DNA of 64,000 bases from Candidatus Rubneribacter avistercoris (GTDB lineage: Bacteria; Actinomycetota; Coriobacteriia; Coriobacteriales; Eggerthellaceae). Positions 58,531 through 64,000 of the stretch are shown piece by piece. The notes beneath the pieces were generated by a model. The model saw only the letters and a list, made by a program, of their open reading frames with translations, searched no databases and was not told the origin of the DNA. Location: positions 1-64,000 of the forward strand of contig DXCU01000063.1 of NCBI GenBank assembly GCA_019115845.1. The letters run 5' to 3'. Numbering within the stretch: position 1 is the first letter of the stretch; the number at the start of each line of letters is the position of its first letter. A program made the position numbers and the translations under genes.

Positions 58531-58977
58531 CTACTCGCGCTTGAGCAGCTTGGTGTTCGCCAGGTACAAAGCCAAAAGCAGCACGAGAATCGAAACGGAG
58601 AAGATGAGCGTGTGGAGGGGGTCGTCATGATAGAGGATAATGAGCCTGATGATGGCGGTAATCCCAATGTAGATGAAATAACGGAGGGGAAAGTGGAGTC
58701 CCGACTGGTAGTACTTCGCTATGAGGGCCAGGAACTCGAAGTACAAAAACCATGTCACAATGGAGCCCAAGATCTCGTTGCCGCCCGTCTGATGTTTCTC
58801 GACAACAAGAAGAATGAGCGACCAGGTGTTCATCAGCAAAAGCACCGAGAGTATCCCTCCAAGGACGAACAGCACCCCGGACAGGAACACCTGCATGAAC
58901 CTGGAGATGCGCTTCGGATCGGCGAGGGTCTTGAAAAGCGCGGCGCCGTTTTCGGCGTCATTGCGGGTATCGCTCAT
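58531..58977 (-). CDS. psiE: PsiE family membrane protein
   Basis: 148 residues from ATG 58977 with AAAGGAAG upstream. Four membrane helices: [77 protein letters not shown] and [18 protein letters not shown]. The [19 protein letters not shown] segment is the mark of PsiE. The phosphate-starvation role in E. coli is known; the function here is not. Confidence 0.85.
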   Translation of the reverse strand: MSDTRNDAENGAALFKTLADPKRISRFMQVFLSGVLFVLGGILSVLLLMNTWSLILLVVEKHQTGGNEILGSIVTWFLYFEFLALIAKYYQSGLHFPLRYFIYIGITAIIRLIILYHDDPLHTLIFSVSILVLLLALYLANTKLLKRE

Positions 58978-59378
58978 GATCGTCGTATCTTCCTTTGCAC
59001 GAACAAGCGGACAGCTGCCCGGAACCTTCGCGATTCCGAAGCCGCCCGACAGCGGAACACGTGGGAAGCGAACGCGGCGACGTGCCCACCTTCGCCTCTC
59101 CCTTCGAAATGATACTATATCACAAGCAAATAAAAACGAGGGCCTCGTGCACAAGCTGCAGGGTCGGCGAACGCATGGGGACGGGCGCGGCCCCACCGTG
59201 GATGAACACGCAAGGAGCGGGCGCGGGTTCTCCGTGGACGGGCGCATGGGGGACGCGGACCCTCCATGGATAAACGCGTGGATCCCGTCCGCAAGGAGCG
59301 GACGCGTGTTCTCCGTGGGCGAACGCGCGAATCCCATTAGCAGGGAACGGACGCGGCCCCTTCGCTCGCAGCCGCCCG
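58978..59378. repeat. GC-rich noncoding gap with imperfect repeats
   Basis: From about 59198 to 59360, CGCAAGGAGCGG followed by GCGGGTTCTCCGTGG recurs about every 80 bp, at least twice and a third time in decayed form. An AT-rich block (ATATCACAAGCAAATAAAAACG near 59113) may be the psiE promoter. No gene is supported. Confidence 0.4.
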
Positions 59379-59504
59379 CTATTTGCGACGCATCAGCACA
59401 AACGCCACCACCAGCACGATGGCCGCCACCACCACGATCCCGCCCACGATGAACGGCAGCGCGTTGTCTCCTGTGCTCGCCAGCGCGTTTTGCGCAAGTT
59501 CCAT
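59379..59504 (-). CDS. 41-residue single-helix membrane protein
   Basis: ATG 59504 has GGAAGGAGCGGTT upstream, an excellent ribosome site. The peptide begins [18 protein letters not shown], then one membrane helix ([20 protein letters not shown]) and ends RRK. The layout of STGD, helix and basic end equals the C-terminus of sortase-anchored proteins (LPXTG type), but no protein precedes it, and LPXTG itself is imperfect. It is either a free mini-protein or the last piece of a lost surface protein. Confidence 0.65.
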   Translation of the reverse strand: MELAQNALASTGDNALPFIVGGIVVVAAIVLVVAFVLMRRK

Positions 59505-59838
59505 AACCGCTCCTTCCGCGAATCGCCGTTTTCACGCCACCGCGCCATTGTCCGCTATCCAAGCCTCATTGGCAAACGTGCAGGCGGAGACGATTTCCGC
59601 GACCCGGTGCTTCCTTGACCACCGCATGCGAACGAGGGTCGCAGCGGGCCTCGCAATTGCCACAGCGCGCCATTTGCGGCCACGGCCGGCGCGCCGCTCG
59701 GGGCATGCGGCCGCACGGGGCGCGCTACGGGACGGAGGGGGTTGCGCAACCATTCGCTGACGAAGCGAATGCGCTGTCGGCGGCAGGTTTTCGCGCATCT
59801 ATACTGGGCAACCTGACCATCGAGCAAAGGAGGCCCCC
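59505..59838. other. gap upstream of the aldehyde dehydrogenase gene
   Basis: No gene seen. GCCACAGCGCGCCATTTGCGG near 59665 is a weak match to an arm of the palindromic repeat family. The promoter of the dehydrogenase should lie near 59790-59820 (CTATACTGGG). Confidence 0.4.
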
Positions 59839-61338
59839 ATGCCCACCACCACCGCAGCCGCAGCCGTCTCCCCTACGCCCTACACAGGACTCGACAAGCT
59901 CTTCATAGCCGGAACCTGGCGCGACGGCTCCAGCGGCGAGCGCGCCCGCGACGTAAACCCCTACGACAACAGCACCTTGGCCGTTCACGTGCTGGCCGAC
60001 AAGCGCGACGTGCAGGAGGCCTTTGAGGCCGCCGAGCGAGCGCAGGCCGCTTGGGAGCAGACGCCGCCCGCCGAGCGCTCCGCCATCCTGGCTGAAACCG
60101 TGCGCATCTTCGACGCGCGACGCGAGGAGCTGATCGAATGGGTGCAGCGCGAGACGGGCGGCATCCGCGCCAAAGCCGAGTTCGAGGTGGGCGCCGCCCG
60201 CGCCGCAGCCGAGGAGGCGGCGTCGTTTCCCTACCGCATGGACGGCGACCTTTTGCCCTCGGACGTTCCCGGCAAGGAGAACCGCGTGTACCGCCGCGCG
60301 CTTGGAACGGTGTCGGTGATCAGCCCGTGGAACTTCCCGCTGAACCTGTCGAACCGATCGGTGGCGCCGGCGCTTGCCGTGGGCAACGCCGTGGTGCTCA
60401 AGCCGGCCTCCGACACGCCCGTGGCGGGCGGAATCCTGCTTGCGAAGATATACGAGGAGGCGGGACTGCCCGCCGGCCTGCTCTCGGTGGTGGTGGGGCG
60501 CGGCAGCGAGATCGGCGACGCGCTGGTGGAAAGCCCCATCCCGCGCCTCGTCAGCTTCACCGGCTCCACCGCCGTGGGCAAAAGCATTGCCGCGAAAACG
60601 TTTGGCGGCAAATCGCGCATGAAGCGCCTCGCCTTGGAGCTGGGCGGCAACGCGCCGCTCGTCGTTCTTGACGACGCCGACGTGGAGCGCGCCGTGGACA
60701 TCGCCATTGTCGGGCGCTTCCTCCATCAGGGGCAGATCTGCATGAGCACGAACCGCATTATCGTGGATGCGAAGCTGGCCGACGAGTTCACCGAACGCTT
60801 CGTCGCGCGCGCCGCGAAGCTCGTGTGCGGCGACCAGATGGATCCGGCCACCGACATCGGTCCCATCATCAACGAGGCGCAGCTCTCGGACCTTCTGCAG
60901 AAGGTCGCGCGCGCCCGCGACCAAGGCGCGACGCTCGCGCTCGGCGGCGAGCCGGACGGCCTGGTGATGCCGCCCGTCGTGTTCGCGAACGTCGATCCTG
61001 CGCTTGACATCGCCACGCAGGAGAGTTTCGGCCCGCTTGCGCCCATCATCGTGGCGCACGACGAGGACGAGGCGCTGCGCCTGGCCAACCGCACGGACTA
61101 CGGACTGTCGTCGGCCGTGGTGGGCGGCGATGTGGAGCGCGCCGTGGCGTTCGCCCGCAAGATAGACGCGGGCATGACGCACGTGAACGACATGACCGTG
61201 GCGGACGAGCGGCACACGCCGTTCGGCGGCGAGAAGAACTCCGGCCTGGGGCGCTTCAACGGGCGCTGGATCCTCGAGGAGATGACGCGCACCCACTGGA
61301 CGAGCGTCCAGCACACGCCCCGCGCCTATCCGTTCTGA
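59839..61338 (+). CDS. NAD(P)-dependent aldehyde dehydrogenase
   Basis: 499 residues with AAAGGAGG upstream. ALDH superfamily motifs: ISPWNFPLNLSNRSVAPALAVGNAVVLKPASDTP, FTGSTAVGKSIA, RLALELGGNAPLVVLDDADVERA (catalytic Glu) and FLHQGQICMSTNRI (catalytic Cys, about residue 300), TQESFGPLAPIIV and NDMTVADERHTPFGGEKNSGLGRF. The relatives closest by eye are benzaldehyde and salicylaldehyde/vanillin-type dehydrogenases, so aromatic aldehyde oxidation is plausible. Substrate is not shown. Confidence 0.9.
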   Translation: MPTTTAAAAVSPTPYTGLDKLFIAGTWRDGSSGERARDVNPYDNSTLAVHVLADKRDVQEAFEAAERAQAAWEQTPPAERSAILAETVRIFDARREELIEWVQRETGGIRAKAEFEVGAARAAAEEAASFPYRMDGDLLPSDVPGKENRVYRRALGTVSVISPWNFPLNLSNRSVAPALAVGNAVVLKPASDTPVAGGILLAKIYEEAGLPAGLLSVVVGRGSEIGDALVESPIPRLVSFTGSTAVGKSIAAKTFGGKSRMKRLALELGGNAPLVVLDDADVERAVDIAIVGRFLHQGQICMSTNRIIVDAKLADEFTERFVARAAKLVCGDQMDPATDIGPIINEAQLSDLLQKVARARDQGATLALGGEPDGLVMPPVVFANVDPALDIATQESFGPLAPIIVAHDEDEALRLANRTDYGLSSAVVGGDVERAVAFARKIDAGMTHVNDMTVADERHTPFGGEKNSGLGRFNGRWILEEMTRTHWTSVQHTPRAYPF

Positions 61339-61407
61339 TCAGACGCGGAAAGAGGCCTTTTGGTTGCGGCCCTTTGGCGCTTGGCGCGCCAGGGGGCCGC
61401 GCCACTG

Positions 61408-61505
61408 CCAGATCGCCAAATCCGCCAAACCTGCGGGTTCGCTGGACCATCAGGCTGGCCGAACCGCCCGCCAAACCGTCAACCCCGCAGGGTTGCCAAG
61501 CTGGC
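61408..61505. terminator. inverted repeat between convergent genes
   Basis: CCAAACCTGCGGGTTCG and AACCCCGCAGGGTTGCC face each other about 70 bp apart between the dehydrogenase stop and the convergent membrane gene. Possibly a bidirectional terminator. Confidence 0.35.
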
Positions 61506-61524
61506 GGCACGCAAATGCGGCGCG

Positions 61525-62127
61525 TTACGAAAACTTCACCGCGCAGAGCGCCGCGAAGCCCACGACCACCACCGCAGCCAGCGCGTTCATCACGCGCAGC
61601 GGCACCTTGGCCAGAAGCTTCTGGCACAGCGGATACACCACCCAGGTGTAGAGCATGGCAACGGCGGCCAGGGCCACGTCGTTTACGAGCCACGCCTGGC
61701 CCAGCACGTTGAGCGGCAGTTCGGAGTTGTCCCACAGAGGGTATTCGCCAGCGGCGTCCGGACGGTTGAGCATGAGGCCCATGCCCAGCTCCATGACCAG
61801 GCACACCCCCACGGCAATCAGGAAGAACTGCACGCCCGCTCCCGCCAGCGTGCGGCGTGTGGCCACCAAGCGCTCACGCAGCGGCACAAGCGCCACGGCG
61901 CACACCACCGTGCCCACGCCGTACACGAGGAAGGGGTACATCGGGTCGTCCCACACGAGTGAATCGGCGTCCACAATGCCGAACAGGTTCATAAACGAGC
62001 AGTAGGCTATCTCCATCCAGTGCCCCAGCACGCTGAACACGCAGAAGTACACGGCGAGGTTGCGCCAGAACGCGAACGCGTCGGGCGCGTAACCGTGCAG
62101 TTCGTCTTCGCGCGTGATGAGGGGCAT
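61525..62127 (-). CDS. PF06541-type (putative ABC-transporter type IV) membrane protein, short paralogue
   Basis: 200 residues, about five membrane helices. FWRNLAVYFCVFSVLGHWMEIAYCSFM is nearly the same as in the neighbouring gene; other shared parts are YPFLVYGVGTVV and LVMELGMGLMLN. The family (CmpB-like) is of unknown function. It starts 10 bp after the longer paralogue and was probably formed by tandem duplication. Confidence 0.78.
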   Translation of the reverse strand: MPLITREDELHGYAPDAFAFWRNLAVYFCVFSVLGHWMEIAYCSFMNLFGIVDADSLVWDDPMYPFLVYGVGTVVCAVALVPLRERLVATRRTLAGAGVQFFLIAVGVCLVMELGMGLMLNRPDAAGEYPLWDNSELPLNVLGQAWLVNDVALAAVAMLYTWVVYPLCQKLLAKVPLRVMNALAAVVVVGFAALCAVKFS

Positions 62128-62136
62128 GGCGGCCGC

Positions 62137-63285
62137 CTACGCCCGCACCGCGTGAGGCGACTCGGATGCGGACGGCTCGCCCTCCGCATCGCCCTCCGCA
62201 TCGCCCTCCGCATCGCCCTCCGCATCGCCGACGCCAATCTCGACGGTGGTGGCGGAACCGTCATCGGAGGACACGTCGATCCCCGGCACCACCACGTTGA
62301 TGTAGTACAAAAACACAAGGATGGCAAAGCCCACCACCACGCCGGCGAACGCCGTGTTCACCACGTCTTTGGAGAGCCTGCCCAACCCCGCTTCCAAAGC
62401 TGGGTAGATAACCCAGGTCATAAGCGTAGCCACCATGCCAAACGCGATGGCGTTTTGCAGGCACACCTGCCCCATGAAGTTGCCGAACATGTTGCGATAA
62501 TCCCACAGCGAGTAGTCCATGTTGAGCATAAGCCCCATGACGAACTCGATGAGCGTGCACACGAACGCGTTGATGACGAAGCTGATGATCAGCGGCACCA
62601 CGCGGCTGCCGATGCGCTTCTCCAGGAAGTTCTTGATGGGATAGAACAGCAGCACGCACGCCACCGCGCCCACGCCGTACACGGGAAAGGGGTAGAGCCA
62701 GTCCGACCAGATCTGCGAGTTCGGATCGTAGATGCCCGGCAGGATGCCGAATCGGATGAGCGTGCAGTACGCGGCCTCCATCCAGTGCCCCACCACGCTG
62801 AACACGCAGAAGTACATGATGAGGTTGCGCCAAAACGCCCAGGTGCGCGGCTTGAAGTAGCTGATCTCGCGCTCAAGCTCCTCGCGCTTGGCCTCGGGCG
62901 AGAACGGCTCGGTGAGCACCGCCTTCACCCGGCGCGAGGTGAGGAAGTACACGAACAAAATGATGTCGAACCACGAATCGAGCAATTGGTCGGTTACGCT
63001 AAAGGCACCCTGCCCCAGGTTGTAGCCCGTGCCGATGACGATGTTGAACAAACTGAACGCCATGATGAGCGAGCGCGCCGCCCGCTTGCGCTGCCAGATG
63101 AGCCAAAAGCTCATGGCCTCGAACACAAGGTTGAGGTAGTCAAGCACGTCGGAGAAGGCAAGCGTGTAGTCCCCCTTTATGAGGAACACCGACAAAACCA
63201 ACGTCAACAGGATGTTGACGGCGAATATCACCTGCAGAAAACGCATGAAGCCCAACTTTTTGGGATTGCTGAAATCTCGAGCCAT
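62137..63285 (-). CDS. PF06541-type membrane protein with an acidic repeat tail
   Basis: 382 residues from ATG 63285. An N-terminal part with four helices (FLQVIFAVNILLTLVLSVFLIKG and so on) precedes the domain shared with the short paralogue (FWRNLIMYFCVFSVVGHWMEAAYC, FVMGLMLNMDYSLWDY). The tail after the last helix contains GDAE four times. Function unknown. The open frame upstream of 63285 lacks a ribosome site. Confidence 0.8.
   Translation of the reverse strand: MARDFSNPKKLGFMRFLQVIFAVNILLTLVLSVFLIKGDYTLAFSDVLDYLNLVFEAMSFWLIWQRKRAARSLIMAFSLFNIVIGTGYNLGQGAFSVTDQLLDSWFDIILFVYFLTSRRVKAVLTEPFSPEAKREELEREISYFKPRTWAFWRNLIMYFCVFSVVGHWMEAAYCTLIRFGILPGIYDPNSQIWSDWLYPFPVYGVGAVACVLLFYPIKNFLEKRIGSRVVPLIISFVINAFVCTLIEFVMGLMLNMDYSLWDYRNMFGNFMGQVCLQNAIAFGMVATLMTWVIYPALEAGLGRLSKDVVNTAFAGVVVGFAILVFLYYINVVVPGIDVSSDDGSATTVEIGVGDAEGDAEGDAEGDAEGEPSASESPHAVRA
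62178..62228 (-). repeat. 12-bp tandem repeat in the coding region
   Basis: CGCCCTCCGCAT is repeated four times without change; it codes for GDAE units on the minus strand. It can expand or contract in frame by slippage. Confidence 0.75.
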
Positions 63286-63320
63286 ACCTCTTGTTCGCCC
63301 TTTCCTCTGCCGTCGCCTTC

Positions 63321-64000
63321 CTATCGCCCGGCCTCGTCGGCGCGCCGGCGCGCGCCTACGGCGGCGATCATCGCGCACGTTGCCGCGACCAGCACGCAAA
63401 GCGCCGTCGCACCTGCCGCCGCAGCCGGATCGCCCGTGCGCGCAAGCGCCTTCGGATCGGCCGCCGGCGCGGCATTGTCCGCAGGCGTCGCGCCATCGTC
63501 GCCGTCCGTGTCGCCGGACGCATCGCGCGGCATCGTGAGCGCCTTCACGCACACGTTCGTCACGTACGAGCGCGAAGAACCGCCCTCGGACGCCGCCGAG
63601 CGCGCGCCGGACGCGCCGGATCCCGCCGCCGCGCCGCCGGACGCCTCGCCCTGTGCGAGGTCGCGTCCATACCCTGCAGGATCCTCCCAGTTCACGCCGT
63701 CGGCCGACACCCAGCTCGCTTCGCGGTTGCCGTCTTCGTCGCGCCCCATGAACGAGGGCTCAAGTCCCGCCGCCGCGCTTTCGGGATCGGGCGTGAACGC
63801 CTCCACGGCAATCGGGTAGGCGTAGCGCTCGTTTTCCAGCCGCACCACCACCGAGAACGTCTCGCCCGCCAAAAGCGCCACCGGCTCGTCAAGCTCCACG
63901 GTAACGTAGCCGGGAAGCTCCCGCACGCCCGAGCGGCTGGAGACAAGCTCGCCGCCGCGCGGATCGGCGTCGGTCGCTCCGCGGTACACCTCCACGGTGT
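63321..64000 (-). CDS. C-terminal part of a cell-surface protein with lectin-like domain (partial)
   Basis: Continues past the window end, so the N-terminus is unseen. At least 225 residues: EVYRGATDADPRGGELV and PGYVTVELDEPVALLAGETFSVVVRLENERYAYPIAVE match the lectin-like domain found behind C1 peptidase domains of Coriobacteriia surface proteins. After a Ser/Gly/Ala linker comes LARTGD, one membrane helix (ALCVLVAATCAMIAAVGA) and RRR, a sortase-like anchor. The full protein is probably a cysteine peptidase, but the catalytic part is not in the window. Confidence 0.65.
   Translation of the reverse strand, partial: TVEVYRGATDADPRGGELVSSRSGVRELPGYVTVELDEPVALLAGETFSVVVRLENERYAYPIAVEAFTPDPESAAAGLEPSFMGRDEDGNREASWVSADGVNWEDPAGYGRDLAQGEASGGAAAGSGASGARSAASEGGSSRSYVTNVCVKALTMPRDASGDTDGDDGATPADNAAPAADPKALARTGDPAAAAGATALCVLVAATCAMIAAVGARRRADEAGR

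Overview
The window is high-GC DNA from an anaerobic actinobacterium of the Coriobacteriia, most probably an Eggerthellaceae member (Eggerthella/Gordonibacter-like). The clues are a cytochrome c nitrite reductase with a complete Ccm-type cytochrome c maturation set, a Tat-exported flavin-dependent fumarate-reductase-like enzyme beside its flavin transferase, a LuxR regulator with a multi-pass membrane sensor half, an anaerobic ribonucleotide reductase, Veg, and an FdrA/DUF1116/DUF2877 cluster. Genus and species cannot be fixed from the sequence alone. No replication genes or rRNAs are present; there is one tRNA, Ala(CGC).

Layout. 1-1.85 kb: the end of a probable insertion sequence cutting an AAA/DUF4143 ATPase gene, then a Phd/YefM-RelE toxin-antitoxin locus whose toxin is frameshifted. 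1.9-9 kb, all minus strand: slipin-type SPFH protein, GntR regulator, orphan NrfD-like protein, nrdG and nrdD (with two NrdR boxes), and a homocysteine-methyltransferase-like gene overlapping a small gene. 9-11 kb: no protein gene, but three homologous tandem small-RNA candidates with C-rich anti-Shine-Dalgarno loops and two perfect parS sites. 11-20.3 kb, minus strand: nrfA-nrfH-ccmE-ccmF-ccmA-ccmB-ccmC-ccmD, then galU. Together these encode respiratory nitrite ammonification and the covalent heme attachment it needs. 20.4-21.7 kb: repeat DNA and tRNA-Ala.

21.8-25.5 kb: an XRE/DUF2975 pair and a radical SAM-SPASM maturase with a 27-residue two-cysteine peptide gene six bases downstream, here proposed as an undescribed RiPP locus, with a divergent LysR gene. 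25.6-30.4 kb: apbE, the flavinylated fumarate-reductase-like enzyme, and a LuxR membrane regulator. 30.4-31.4 kb: dispersed repeats. 31.4-40 kb: veg, then an oxamate-carbamoyltransferase-like cluster (AllH, two membrane proteins, AllG, FdrA/AllF) with a divergent LysR regulator and an MFS transporter. 40-42 kb: repeat DNA, a duplicated 3' end of ksgA, an HxlR regulator and ksgA. 42-46.3 kb: flavodoxin-like reductase, TatD, MetG and an XRE/DUF6442 pair. 46.5-48.7 kb: two exported or membrane-anchored alpha/beta hydrolases.

48.9-49.05 kb: a fourth small-RNA candidate. 49.3-55.3 kb: a visibly lower-GC island with a MerR regulator and a divergent molybdopterin/4Fe-4S/NrfD/TorD operon, probably acquired by transfer. 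55.5-64 kb: a coiled-coil cell-wall protein, YgjP-type metalloprotease, RsmI, PsiE, a tiny membrane protein, an aldehyde dehydrogenase, two paralogous PF06541 membrane proteins, and the 3' part of a cell-surface protein that runs off the window.
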